Assembly: GCA_025991245.1 (NCBI GenBank)
Contig: BQMJ01000056.1
Location: 96,001 to 160,000 of the forward strand
Direction of reading: 5' to 3'
Source: Galdieria partita
Lineage: Eukaryota > Rhodophyta > Bangiophyceae > Galdieriales > Galdieriaceae
Length of the DNA: 64,000 nucleotides
The notes under the pieces were generated by a model. That model ran no database searches. It saw nothing but the letters and a program-made list of their open reading frames with translations, and was not told the origin of the DNA. The translations under genes and the position numbers were made by a program. Positions 52,391 through 64,000 of this stretch are shown here, one piece after another. The stretch's first letter is position 1; each line of letters begins with the position of its first letter.

Positions 52391-52904
52391 ATGGCGACAG
52401 ACGACGATGCTGCCACGTATAATGGAGAAGACTATGTAGAGTCTTTTTTAGATGCTGCTCGTTTTGGTGACTTTCAAGTAGTTCATGATTTGTATTTCAA
52501 GGATTCCAATAAACTTTTGTTAAATGCCAGAGACGAGTTTCGAAATACTCCACTGCACTTGGCAGCTGGTAACGGACAGTTGGAAGTGGCCAAGTTTCTC
52601 GTGAACAAAGGCGCCGAGTTGAATGCTCAGAACGAGTATGTGGCTATTTGATTCTATGGAGACGAACTTAAATTTGAATAGTGCTGGAAACACTCCTTTG
52701 CACTGGGCTGCCTTATTAGGAGAGTTGGAAGTAGTACAATTTCTGATAGCTCAAGGAGCAGACCCTTGCGTTGAGAATGAGTTTCATCGAACTCCGTTGG
52801 ACGAAGCAGTAGACAAAGGGCATCTATCTGTTGTGCGTACCTTGGAAAAGCTTTTGGAGACCCACGGCAAAACAGATACAAGCTGGTTGGATGAGCAGAC
52901 ATAG
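52391..52904 (+). CDS. Ankyrin-repeat protein
   Basis: Two exons, join(52391..52635, 52682..52904), 155 residues. Three ankyrin repeats are clear, with the TPLH landmarks: NTPLHLAAGNGQLEVAKFLV, NTPLHWAALLGELEVVQFLI and RTPLDEAVDKGHLSVVRTLE. The intron interrupts between the first two. It is a protein-interaction module, with unknown partner, and a short acidic N-terminus. It begins 24 bp after the BAR-like gene stop and lies in a tight run of same-strand genes. Confidence 0.85.
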
Positions 52905-55340
52905 TGCTTGGAAGGGGAGAACTTTGAGTGGACTTGGTTTGCAGTATCGTTGTCCTTTTGAAGAAGAAGAATAAATAGAAAACCACCGCAATATATATAT
53001 ATAGGGAAAGGGACAAGATGGAAGTGATCCAGTGTATAACACTTTATGATACATAACTTTGTATTCTGTTCCACAAGACTTTATGTGGATTGTAAGGTTG
53101 ATAAATAAACTGTTACGTGACAACGGAAAAGTTCACTTACAACTGAATAGCCTCCAATCTATTCATGTAAAATATTCGTTGTTCAATACTTTACTCAGCA
53201 TATCTGTTTGAGAAACAACCATGCAGAAGGTGTTGTAGATTCTAAAACAAAACTCTATAGAAAGTATCGTGTTCTAAAGTATGGTCGATTAATCTGTAAC
53301 AGAAGGGAACAAATAGAATGGCTTCCATTTACAAGTTGCAGTAAGAATGCATAAAGAGATAGAGAGAGAGATTTCTTTTTTGCTAAAGTCTAGCTATGGA
53401 TGGAAAAGAGGCAGATTTTTTCATTTGAATTTTTATCAACAGCAACAAATGTAGCAAAATGTTTTCATGATACAATACGCTTCAACAACTATGAGCGATA
53501 AAGAAAACACAGCTCTTTCTATCTGTAGATAATCAATCCAATTTGGCAAAGTATTCAAACATTTCAAAAATGGAGATAGAATAAGCTTTTCATTCTCTAT
53601 ATCATCAACAGCTTTCATTCTGACTAAGCCAGACTCAGAATTTGGAGTGTTGTTATTATAGAAAATGTAATTGTTCAAAGCTGTCCCCTTGTCCTGACGG
53701 AATTCGGAATTTATGTGATAGTTCAGTTAGATAAGAAATTGAAAAGCGCCAAAAGTAAACATCTCGTGTTGTGCTGTTGCACTGGTAAACTTCATTCTCG
53801 AAAGTTATTGAAAGATTACCAGCTCGATAAGCACTATTGCAAAACTCTAAAGAACAACATCTCCTTGGAAAAAGAGTCGAAGCATTCTAAGAAATGTGTC
53901 AGTCCATTTGATATCTCACAACTCACAGGTGAACATCGTGTTCTTTCTTCTTCTTCTTTTAGGAGTTTCAGTATCTAACAAGTATTCTCCAACTCGAAAA
54001 GATAAAACTCAGTTCCTTCCTCAAAAATTTAATTATTTGTTCAAAAAGAATAAATGAGCAGTTAAACATTGCTACAACTTTGATTCTTCAGAACTGAATT
54101 CTTGACTAGGTAGTCTATCTTCATATTATCTTATTGCGGACATCTATAATCGAACTCCGACTGCTGTTTCTTGCTCTCCATTACTCGCCAAATGCCTTAT
54201 ATTCAGCAATAGAAAATAAGGGAATCAAAGCAAGAAACTATTGTGAGGTATAATATTCTCTAAAAAATGTACGGCAATTCTTTTTTTGAAATATTCGTTT
54301 GACAAGCGCAGAAATGCTCCTGTTTCATTGCAAACATAAAGAAGTGGCTTTGAATTTCTGTTTGTCTTCGATCTTTTCAGAAAGTGAACAAAGTGAAATG
54401 TATGAATTGTAGATTCGTTGGGCCAGTCTCACTTGAACGAGAAATACTGTCATTTGTCAAATAGCTTTTGTTTTCAATCATATTGCTACCGTCATCAGAA
54501 AATGATAAGGTTGTCGATAATAGGTATAAGCCACCACAAACTGAAGGCAAAGTTGACACATGAAACAAACGATCATTCACAACTTTGAGGATTCCCTTGA
54601 AAACTCTTCTGCTTGCTTCTCAATAATTTACTTTTGTAATAAATTGAATGAAAATCAAACACCAACATAGCCTGTTGTCCACAAGATATGCTTTAGGACC
54701 AATAGATGGCAATCTTTCGAAATAAGATATCACGGAATTGTAAATGTTCTCGATAATAAACGACGAGTGAATCAGCTACAACTCTCAAGAATCGTACACT
54801 ATGAGAAACTGTTGATTCCTGAAACGAAGACCTGTGAATAAGCGAATTCATTCATAAATAGAAATTCAAACAAGAATTTCATTTTGACTATTGCCTTCCC
54901 TGTGGGGAATATAACTTGAAATTCGTAAGACCAAGAATTGACAAGCATTATTGAAAATGTTGTGTTTGCTATATATGAATTCTTGATATCAATGCACTAC
55001 AGTCCAACTTGAATTTCACTAATAGAACTATTGGTCTTTGCCTTTTCAATTCCGGAAAATCCAAAAGGACACAAGTAAATCCATCCACTATGAGTTTGTT
55101 CCACAGAAGTCAACTAGATAGTCATTCTTCAATAGGGATTGCAAAAAAATTCAATAAAACAATTCGATTGGAGCCAAGTTTCTGGAATCTATGATTTCTC
55201 GAGTAATCATAGTGTCTTCTTGAGTTTTCGCATTTTCAAAAACATTCTCCAAAGAAGATTCCATATTTGTGGCAAAAATGACAGCGACTACCTTCTTGTA
55301 TCACACTCAAAAATGCCACAAGTGTATTTCGTAAAATCAC

Positions 55341-57110
55341 TTAAATTGCTCCAGCCTTCTTAAACATTTCTACTAGTCGTTCTTGCAAGTCACCGAGGGA
55401 AGTACGCAGTCCTCCAAGAGCTTTCCATCAAGTATTGCTTGCTCAAACTGAAGCATATCTCTATCGAAGGAATTCAACTGCAAGACACGCAACGTCGCGA
55501 ACTTGATCAAGGATCATATAAGCAGCAAGAAATTGCCACGATTCGGTTGGTGGTATACATAATTGCTTCTCCTGTCTTTAAAGACACAATTATGTTCAAA
55601 CTAAATAGCAAAACGAAACTTAATTTGTGTAGCTTTCAGCTGAGCCTTTTGGTAAGTTCGCTATAGTGTTTGCAGATACTACCTACTTTGCTCAATAAGT
55701 CAAATCGTCAAAAATAAATGTCCTTTCTAAAACTGTTGGAGAGGGGTATGTAAAAAAAAGATGAAATCACTCGGTAGTGTCACTGTTCGCACGAAATTCA
55801 ACAATTTCTTCAATATTCTTGTCAATACACTGTGCAGTCACCACAAGGCAATGCTATATACGTATCAAGGTATTAAGGAAGCGAAAATATGGAGCTCTCA
55901 AGAAAGAGTGGCCCAATTTAAAGAATACAAAGTGTGTTCTTCAAAAGTTTCGTAGAGTTCTTGGGAGCACTTCCCTGGGGATTATCGTATAAAACCGTAT
56001 AGTCGTTGAAGTACCTCTGTATTTCAACGCTCACTTTCCACAAAACTATTCAAATAATCTAAAAAAATTTTCCTGGAAAAGGTTTCTTGTTCCGTAGTTA
56101 GGAGGGTCAAAAGCTGCCTGCCGAGTTATTCAAAAAGTTCCAGCATATTTTGTCTTCCAAGACTGGGAGCTTAAAGTCTATATGTTGACCTCTACTTCTT
56201 CTTCTCTCTCAATATATGGTTTTATAAAACGGAACATGCGTAAGGACTCGGTCCAACTCTAACCTCAACAGCAGTATCCATAAGAATTTCGTTGGATCTA
56301 GTAAATGAAGATCGTGTTGAAAACTTTTGCGGGCTTCCTTTCAAAGCAACAATTCAGAAAAAGGAAATTTATACAGTTAACCCTTCTTTTAGGAGGTTCC
56401 TTAGAATGTTGGTTTCGTAACTTTTGTAGTGCTCTCCCGATAACCTCATTTCTTGCTTTCTTGTAGCCATATCGGAAAGCTGCGTTTTTTTCTCTAGCTT
56501 GAATAGTCTGAAAGGATTCTTTTACGTCGATTTGAAGAATTTTTTTTTATGAGAAATATTGTAGTGATGTCCGTAAAACATCTTCTGAGAACTTTGGCGA
56601 TGAGAAGGAACATATTCAAGAACCTTTTGACAACAACTGATGAAGCAATCCAACACAAGACTAATTGTGAAAAGTTTTAGCAATCAAGGAACTCTTTTTT
56701 TGTAGCAACTCGTTCAAATATCAATGGATATTCAGAACAGATGAAGAAAAGAATATTCTACAGAATTTTAGGAAGACAAGAGACTATTTGTAGTAAAGTA
56801 AGAGAGCCAAGTTCTCTTGAAAATGTGAAAGCATTACTCAGCCTCTACAGATCAATTTTCCTAGCAGAGTATTTCATTTGGGCTTAAAGACGAGTTACTC
56901 TTTCATACTTACGAGGTGCAGTCAAATCTGCAACTCTAAGACAAAGATGCAACAACTCTTGAAAGATTGATTCCAATCATCCATGAAGGATATAATGCAA
57001 TGTAGAATTACTAGTTAATACTTGAATAAAACCTAGCAATTCTATCCAATCAGCAAACACGATTAGGAGGAGATTGTATGGCCTCTTAAGAAAAAAGATT
57101 GTCTATAGGA
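55341..57110 (-). pseudogene. Decayed coding remnants of unknown gene
   Basis: Reading the minus strand, one frame gives a 54-codon stretch starting LQIDVKESFQTIQAREKN (56376-56537), a 30-codon stretch starting PPTESWQFLAAYMILDQVRD (55464-55553) and a 28-codon end LRTSLGDLQERLVEMFKK (55341-55427). These share phase but are separated by many in-frame stops. Upstream, another frame has LLHLCLRVADLTAP next to a GTAAGTATG splice-donor-like site at 56912. No start codon or complete product is evident. I cannot name the gene. The antisense + strand has its own 100-codon frame (55365-55666), so this call is tentative. Confidence 0.35.
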
Positions 57111-59386
57111 AGTAGAGCTTATTTGGAAAAGCAACCTGAAAGTCGAATGCAGAAGGGTTTCACATACAATAGTTTTGGAACAAACTCTGAACAAGTCCTG
57201 ATAAGAACTCTATTCGACATTTAATGCAATTACTTATGCATGTCCAAGCTGTTATAATCAAAGTAGATATTAAACTTTTTAAAAAATGTTTATATATAGG
57301 TTTTACTCGAACTATTCAATTCCTGTTGATAAGTCCCCAATTGTCCATTATCGCACGGCAATTTCAAGTATGTCGTGAATACAGAACATGCATAGCATAT
57401 ATGGTTCTTTCTCAACAAGGATTCGTAGGTGCACTTCTTAATAGGAACTCAGTACTCAAGTTTATATCACAATATTTTGACTAAGGTCTGGGTTAGGCAG
57501 CAGTATAAAGTATCTGCAGCACAAACTTTCTTTATACCTTGGACCCGAGCTTTATGACAATTACAATATTGAGTTCTCCGGATACTTTTAGTTCTGTAGC
57601 CGCTTTTTGTCCCTTAGACAATACTACTAGGTGTTTGAAACCTTTCCATATCATCTGTTTAAACTCATATTGTAGAAACTTTCAGAATCATGAAACAATT
57701 TCTATTCAGTTTATTTGAACGTACATGATAGATTATTGCAAGCCATGTCTGAATTTGATCGATTCTAAAGCATCATTGAAACCTTATATCGGGACTCCAA
57801 AGTTTCCTTGAAATGAAGCATTGATTTGCCACGTTCTAAAGCTCCTGTTATTATCTTTTTCTACTCGTTTTTTCCAAAGTCTTTTTCGCGTCTGAAATAA
57901 ACTTGCTTCTGTAATATCAGCCGTTTGATACAGGGTCAATGCCCATTTTATCCTCAAAGCAGTCCATATCTGAGATGTTTTTGTTGCAAAAACGCAAATG
58001 GTTATTTTCTGTGGTTATTTCTAGATTTCGTACTTACATAACTGCAGTAGCAAGCCTTGAATAATAAGCTGACCACTTGGATTTTCACCCACTGCACAGG
58101 CCAGATAATGTAGAAGGCTGAAAATCATCATTAGGATGAGCTGTTGCCGTTTTCATTTTGTACCACCAATTTTTTCTTTTCTGAACATCCAACGAAGAGG
58201 CTTTTTAAAGCAGATTGACCCATTTCTTCTCATAGATTCAAATAATTCAAGACAAATGTTCTATTTTCAGTAGCTACAAGATGTGAACTAGAAGAAAATG
58301 TAACGAATTGGTCTTATTCAATATTTCGAGACATATCAGTTGATTGTCGGTATTGACTCAATTGATACACGTGTAGTTGTTGATTGAAAGATCTACATCC
58401 ATGTCATGATCCAATACCCCAACACGTTCATAATTATGAAAACATGTAAGTCCATCCAAAGAAAAGGAAAATGGTGACCAACAGTCTATCCAACTATTGG
58501 AGATAGTTTTGTTTGGTTTTCAACTATAGCTGTTAAAGAATTGAATCCAAATTCAATCACTTTTGAATATTTTCTTGTTTACTATTTATAAGAAGAGATG
58601 AAAGGTAACAAAACTCGTCTCACTTTATGATGTTTTTGAAGCTGCGAATATTTTCTGTTTGTCCCTGTGATTTGAAGAGTTGAATGAAAGAACAAGATTG
58701 AATCTAGTCGTCAAAGTAAAAAGTATTGAAATGGATAAACTTTCAACTTGAAGTTCTTACAAGAGTATTTTACACAACTTGAAGACTGCAGAACAGTACA
58801 TTCTTATAAACGTATTAACTCGTTGGTTGAAATGTAGAAAAAAGGGGTTGGTTATTTCTAAATGAATGCCAACCTTTTGAATTTCCCCATTTTTATATAA
58901 GGGCTTGTTTGGTAAAAGCTCAAGAGTACAAGGTACAAAGCTTTTCCTAACACATTTGAATGTTGTGATTTGGAAGAGAACAGAAACGTTTCTTTTTTTG
59001 TGTATTCGAGTTTTACTGGTTTGTTTGAACAAGAGAATCAAGGGTTTATATGGAAAAAGTTGTGTTCTTATTCTAGTTTTGACTAGGAAACAGAGCACAT
59101 AAACTAGTTGAAAATATGTGTGGAGTTGTTGATCAAGAGGTTTCAAACATCTTTTGCTAAGTTTTCTCTCCTAGGAGAGAATTTTTCAGCTTTAACCAAA
59201 CGCAGTTGCATCTATATAGTTGTTTCTTTACATAGTATTATTGGAATATTATTTGTATTCAATGGAAAGAGAATATTTGTGCGCACAAAGTTCAACCAGA
59301 GCTGAAGAACGATAAAGTTTTCCATTTCTTCAATACAACTGTATCTATGTCAGTTTGTTTGCTATAATGTCGAACAAATATATACA

Positions 59387-59413
59387 AAGAGAGAGAGAGA
59401 GAGACAGAGACAG
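59387..59413. repeat. GA-rich simple repeat
   Basis: A short GA dinucleotide run followed by GACAGA units, read directly. Confidence 0.8.
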
Positions 59414-61422
59414 ATTGTCACAAGTATTCTCAAGTTGAAAGTGTTTTCAACTCTCAAGATTTCTCTTTTTCAACTTTTTTGGACAAACAACCAAACTTAG
59501 ATGATATGCAAGATATACAAGTCAATCTTTTCAAGTACAATTCAAAACGATATGTCAGACAAGTAAACCCAAATATTCGTATTCCAAGTAACTAGAGCAA
59601 CTTGGCCCCACTTTCTTCTCTAGTGAAAATCATTTCAAGTTTTGCGCAGAAACATTTTGAATGAGAAACCAAGAAGAGCTTGGGATTTTCTAGTTGTTGA
59701 AAAGTTTGTAGAGGTAATTGTCTTATGAATGTAACAAGATAAAGACAGGAAGCGTACGAAATTTCTTGAAACTCGTTAGGAGACGAGAACATAAGAAGAA
59801 ATTGTTGAAGAAATGTTGTAGCTTTGTTTCACGAGACAAGTTAACTCGTGACTGGAAAAGTTGTATACCTTTACCGACCCAAGTGTTTCTAGATATTTTA
59901 AGTTATTATTAGTTCTTTGTTTTCTTTGTAGTTGAGTTTGTTTTATATCTTGAAATGGAGAGGGGAGGATACTAGGCGTGCTTGTTGTCTATCTTTTCAA
60001 ACTCTTTTCTAAGTTTGTAGACCATCTCGTTGGAATGATTTTGTTATTTTGTTTCGTATTACTTGTCCTGTTTATATTAAAACATGAAGTATGTCCATTG
60101 CGAAGAAAGACTTTGGAGTTGACACCAGTTGTAAGAATTGAGTTTTGGAGTTTGCGACTCTTGGAAAAGCAAGTTGGAAAGATTGACTCGTTTTATTGTC
60201 AAGGTAGTTTTTTTCTTCTCACAAGGCTTGACTGTAAATAGGAGTTTATAGTTAAGAGAGTTGATAGGTGACAGCTTTTTTTTTTGAAAAATTTTTTAGG
60301 GTAAGGAGATAATGTGGGAAATAGAATAGCCATTGGAATCGATTTTTGTGGTCCAGGTCATTTTTCCAGTTTTCACTTGCTACGTGTCGCCATCTGATTG
60401 GTCTAACCAGCCCGCGCTTTTTTGTATTTTGTTTAGTTTTTAAGTAGTATTTTTTGGTTTGAAAGAGGGGCTTGACAGCCAAGAAAAAGAGAAAAGTTTT
60501 TCACTAGTAGAACAACTAGTAGCATGAAGCAGAAGCAGAATGGCTTTATGTATAAATGAAGGTGATGAAAGAATTTGGAATTCCCATCGAATCCATTTTT
60601 TGGGGGAATTGATTTCATTGCCTGTAATTTATCTTTGCCATTGATTTCATTGAAAGATTGGGGGATGATTGATTGATCATTGGGTGGTGAACAAGAAGGG
60701 AAAAGATGTTAGAAGAGGTGAGAGATGTTATATCTTTTGTTTCTTTACTTTGTCTTTTTATTCTTGTTTTCCTGACGATGATTTTTTTCATCCTTGTAAA
60801 AGAGAAAAATAGTATATAGGAGTTGATGTATTAAACTACCAATTTGGCAAAGTATTTGTTGTTATTGAGTATAGTTTCCATCTTGATGAGCATTTACAAG
60901 GCTTGTATGATCATTGATTGAAAAGATGGTCATCGCCGCTCATTGATGATGAATGGACTATATCATTTGTCTATTTTGAGAAAACATCCACTTACTATAT
61001 TATTTCGAAACTCATGGATGATTTTACAATTAAATTAATTCCATGATGAAAGGAATATATGGTATTTGGAACAATCTTTTTCAAAATGAGACAAAGGAAT
61101 GAAACAAAGGAAGGTTTATATAGAATGTGTGTTTATGTATTGTTTTTTACAAATACCGTCATGGATGGTTTGAAAAATCAATACATTTTACACGTGAAGT
61201 ATAATAGCAATTTTTTCTTTTTTTGAAAGAAGAAATTGAAAGAAAATTTCCATTCTTCGTTGTTTTGGAAGAATTCAACAAAGGAATTAACCGTAGAGAT
61301 GATATTTGCATGGAGTCAAAGTGATCAACTGAAATTTCTATTTTCAGCATTGATTGCATTGTTCCCATATATGTCAATATCATTTTTTTGGTTTATTTTC
61401 TTTGTTGTTGAGAACACCACGA

Positions 61423-62570
61423 TACCCCGTTGATCCTGCGGGTCGCGTATGCTTGTCTCAAGGATTAAGCCATGCAAATGCCAGTATAAGCCACACTGAT
61501 GGCGAGACTGTGAATGGCTCATTAAAACAGTTATAATCTACACAATGTTTCCGAGTTATATGGATAACCCTAGTAATGCTAGAGCTAATACATGCCCTAG
61601 TTCAAGAAAGTTTTCACTTTTTTGGACATGCACTTATTAGTGATCCTACTTGAACATTTTACTTTAAAATGTTTAACAGTTGAATCATGATAATTTTGTG
61701 GATTGATAGTAATTGAACTATTGACGCATTGTTTGAATTTCTGCCCTATCAACTTTTGACGGTAGGATCGAGGCCTACCGTGGTGTTGACGGGTAACGGG
61801 GAATTAGGGTTCGATTCCGGAGAGGGAGCCTGAGAGATGGCTACCACATCCAAGGATGGCAGCAGGCGCGCAAATTACCCAATCCTGACACAGGGAGGTA
61901 GCGACAAGAAATACCGATAGATAGCATTATAATGTTATCTTATTGGCATGACTTTGATTTAAAAGTTGAAAGGAGTAACGATTGGAGGGCAAGTCTGGTG
62001 CCAGCAGCCGCGGTAATTCCAGCTCCAATAGCGTACACGAACGTTGTTGCAGTTAAAACGCCCGTAGTCGGAATTGTGAGTGATAGCAGTGATTTTCTTT
62101 TTTTTGAAAAAGATGATACTGCTATGCTCATATTGAAATGAGAATGATAATGATCTTGATTGATTGTTTATTATTTTTATTTTTATTTACTGTGAAAAAA
62201 TTAGAGTGTTTCAAGCGTTTCATTTGAAAGGATAGCGTAGCATGGTATAATAGGCAAATATAAGATTTTATACTTGAGTAGGAGAGTATTGAATCTTTTC
62301 AAGTCAATAGGGGTAGTTGGGGCCATTTGTATTCCATAGTCAGAGGTGAAATTCTTGGATTTTTGGAAGACGAACGGATGCGAAAGCGTTTGGCAAGGAT
62401 ATACCCATTGATCAAGGACGAAAGTTAGGGGATCGAAGACGATTAGATACCGTCGTAGTCTTAACCATAAACGTTGCCATCTAAAAGATGGTGTACTGAA
62501 TTGAAATCGTACATCCTTTTTTTCCGGGAAACCAAAGATTTTGGGTTCTGGGGGGAGTATGGTCGCAAGT

Positions 62571-62618
<48 letters not shown>

Positions 62619-63066
62619 GCGGCTTAATTTGACTCAACACGGGGCAACTTACCAGGTCCGGACATTTTTATGATTGACAGATTGATAGCTCTTTCATGAT
62701 TGAATGGGTGGTGGTGCATGGCCGTTCTTAGTTGGTGGAGTGATTTGTCTGGTTAATTCCGTTAACGAACGAGACCTTTTCCTGCTAACTAGTAGCCATA
62801 TTTTTTTTGATGAAATATTGTCTACTTCTTAGAGGTACTATTCGTTTTTCACGGATGGAAGCTTTAGGCAATAACAGGTCTGTGATGCCCTTTGATGTCC
62901 TGGGCTGCACGCGGGCTACACTGATGCAGTCAAAGAGTGAACAATAACCTATTCTGAAAGGAATCTAGGTAATCTTTTAACTTGCATCGTGCTTGGGATT
63001 GAATACTGTAACTGTATTTATGAACGAGGAATTCCTTGTAAACGCGAGTCATCAACTTGCGTTGAA

Positions 63067-63114
<48 letters not shown>

Positions 63115-63192
63115 CGATCCGGTGAAGCGTACGGACTGTGATATTTATTTTTTTGAAAATGGATATTATGGGAAGTACGTTGAACCTTATTG

Positions 63193-63251
<59 letters not shown>
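61423..63251 (+). rRNA. 18S small-subunit rRNA
   Basis: Begins near CCCGTTGATCCTGCGGGTCG, a variant of the universal 5' start, and ends with the canonical GTAGGTGAACCTGCGGAAGG / ATCATT. Inside are universal signatures such as CCAGCAGCCGCGGTAATTCC (position ~62000), the CGAAAGTTAGGGGATCGAAG block, TTAAAGGAATTGACGGAAGG and TGTACACACCGCCCGTCGC. Length is about 1.83 kb, normal for a nuclear 18S, with no group-I intron. Variable regions are AT-rich, with oligo-T runs of up to ten bases (e.g. near 62096). The ends are estimates of a few bases. Confidence 0.95.
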
Positions 63252-63645
63252 CACAGTATGAGAAGGTAGATGTGGGATGCAAGAGTGAAAAGAGTGATTG
63301 AGGGTACAAGTTGGATTTACGAAAGGGGCAGAGAAAAGGTAGAGGATAGAAATAATATTTTTTATTTTTCTATCTTTTTTTGTTTTTTTTGAAATCTGTT
63401 GTATTTCTTGATTATTTTTATTTTTGTATTCACATTATATCTCTATATATATAACCACCCTGTGCATTGAAGAAAGGAGAAAGAAAAGAGAGAGAGAAAT
63501 AAATCATTTTCTTTTTCTTTTTATTTCTTCTTTGAAAGAATCATAGAATTTTTATATATCCCTTGGATATATATATTTTCTCTATTTGTCTCCATTTTGC
63601 AAGTAAAACAAAACAGAAAAGAAATCAACAACAATTGATAAAATC
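63252..63645 (+). other. ITS1
   Basis: Spacer between the 18S and 5.8S genes, AT-rich with T-runs, TA-rich islands and a purine-rich GAAAG stretch around 63470-63500. Boundaries are set by the flanking rRNA ends. Confidence 0.85.
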
Positions 63646-63812
63646 GAAAGCTCTCAACGGTGGATATCTCGGTTCTCTTTACGATGAAGAACGCGGCAAA
63701 AAGCGAAATGTAGTGTGAACTGCAAGTTTTCGTGAATCATTGAATCTTTGAACGCAAGTTGCGCTTTCAAGTGAATTTATTTTCTTGGAAGCACATCTGT
63801 TGGAGTGTCTTG
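63646..63812 (+). rRNA. 5.8S rRNA
   Basis: Contains the conserved core CTCTCAACGGTGGATATCTC, CGATGAAGAACG, GTGAATCATTGAATCTTTGA and GAACGCAAGTTGCG, then ends near GTTGGAGTGTCTTGA. Length ~167 is close to the usual 155-165. Ends are approximate. Confidence 0.93.
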
Positions 63813-64000
63813 AACCAAAATCATTTTATTTGAAAAAAAATGGAATGGAAACTACTTGATAGAATATTGTAAGGTACTTGAATGAAAAGAGAAATCATGG
63901 ACCACATGATTGAAATTTCTCTATTTTTGAAATGTCAATTGTGTGATTGATTTTTCTTTTTCTCGAGTATTTTATGAGAATTTATCGAGTTTTTCAACAA
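63813..64000 (+). other. ITS2 (partial, cut by window end)
   Basis: AT-rich spacer downstream of 5.8S, truncated by the right edge, so the 25S/28S gene is outside the window. Confidence 0.8.

Larger units (their letters stand above)
52905..61422. other. 8.5-kb gene-poor block next to rDNA
   Basis: No gene in this stretch is supported. Frames of 60-130 codons occur on both strands but overlap each other and match no family I know. Simple repeats include an AT run at about 52990-53003, GA runs at 53360-53380 and 59387-59406. Between about 55341 and 57110 on the minus strand, pieces of protein-like sequence appear with stops and a GTAAGTATG donor, suggesting a decayed gene. The last kilobase (about 60.3-61.4 kb) is T-rich and probably rDNA spacer/external transcribed spacer; no promoter was placed. 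Confidence 0.6.

Noticed and set aside
58757-59146. 129-codon minus-strand frame, the longest in the gene-poor block
   Set aside because: It overlaps an equally open plus-strand frame (58905-59102), lacks any recognisable domain and has no supporting signals.
53000-61000. tRNA, snRNA or 5S genes
   Set aside because: I looked for T-arm and U6-like words in the gene-poor block and elsewhere and found none that fold convincingly.

Overview
This is a nuclear window from a compact, intron-containing eukaryotic genome. The style fits a unicellular cyanidiophycean red alga, probably Galdieria: nearly all introns I could place are 34-80 nt (mostly 43-60), intergenic gaps are often under 150 bp, genes sit back to back on both strands, the sequence is moderately AT-rich, and an AT-rich 18S/ITS/5.8S unit lies at the right edge. 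The organism name is inference from gene style and gene content; I could not run a database search. Spliced models were built by hand from reading phase, GT-AG (or GC-AG) borders and protein family expectations.

Left part (1-12.3 kb): the 3' end of a SMARCD/BAF60 chromatin-remodelling subunit; a GCFC/PAXBP1-type splicing factor; an ASRGL1-type asparaginase whose end overlaps the start of an eight-exon Nta1-type N-terminal amidase; the 60S export adaptor NMD3; then the most unusual gene, apparently one protein joining a pseudokinase, an ANTH endocytic domain, a UBA domain and a Raf-like kinase (8298-12272).

Centre (12.7-32.7 kb): a secreted Cys-rich protein, a class-I glutamine amidotransferase, an MSP1/ATAD1 AAA-ATPase, a DJ-1 protein, a rhodanese-DUSP phosphatase, an NAD(P)-binding SDR-like protein, ORC4, a Rheb-like GTPase, ribosomal protein uS19, eIF5, a nucleotide-sugar-transporter-like protein, a phosphoribosyltransferase, ribosomal P2, a TFIIIC-like WD40 protein and a PPR-like organellar protein.

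Right part (33.7-52.9 kb): a rhomboid, a small hypothetical gene, mitochondrial Xaa-Pro aminopeptidase, a CBM48 glycogen-binding protein, a J-domain membrane protein, a zinc-binding protein with a GC-AG intron, KIN17, a flavin monooxygenase, a small probable plastid membrane protein, glutamate-cysteine ligase, a glutaminase-less asparagine-synthetase-like protein, AP endonuclease, a BAR-like protein and an ankyrin-repeat protein.

From 52.9 to 61.4 kb there is no gene I can support. The block holds simple repeats and what look like decayed coding remnants. It ends in the rDNA unit (18S 61423-63251, ITS1, 5.8S, partial ITS2).

The genes are mostly unrelated housekeeping functions. Themes are RNA processing and ribosome biogenesis (GCFC, NMD3, uS19, P2, eIF5, KIN17, TFIIIC-like), protein quality control (MSP1, DJ-1, XPNPEP3, J-domain) and glutathione synthesis.
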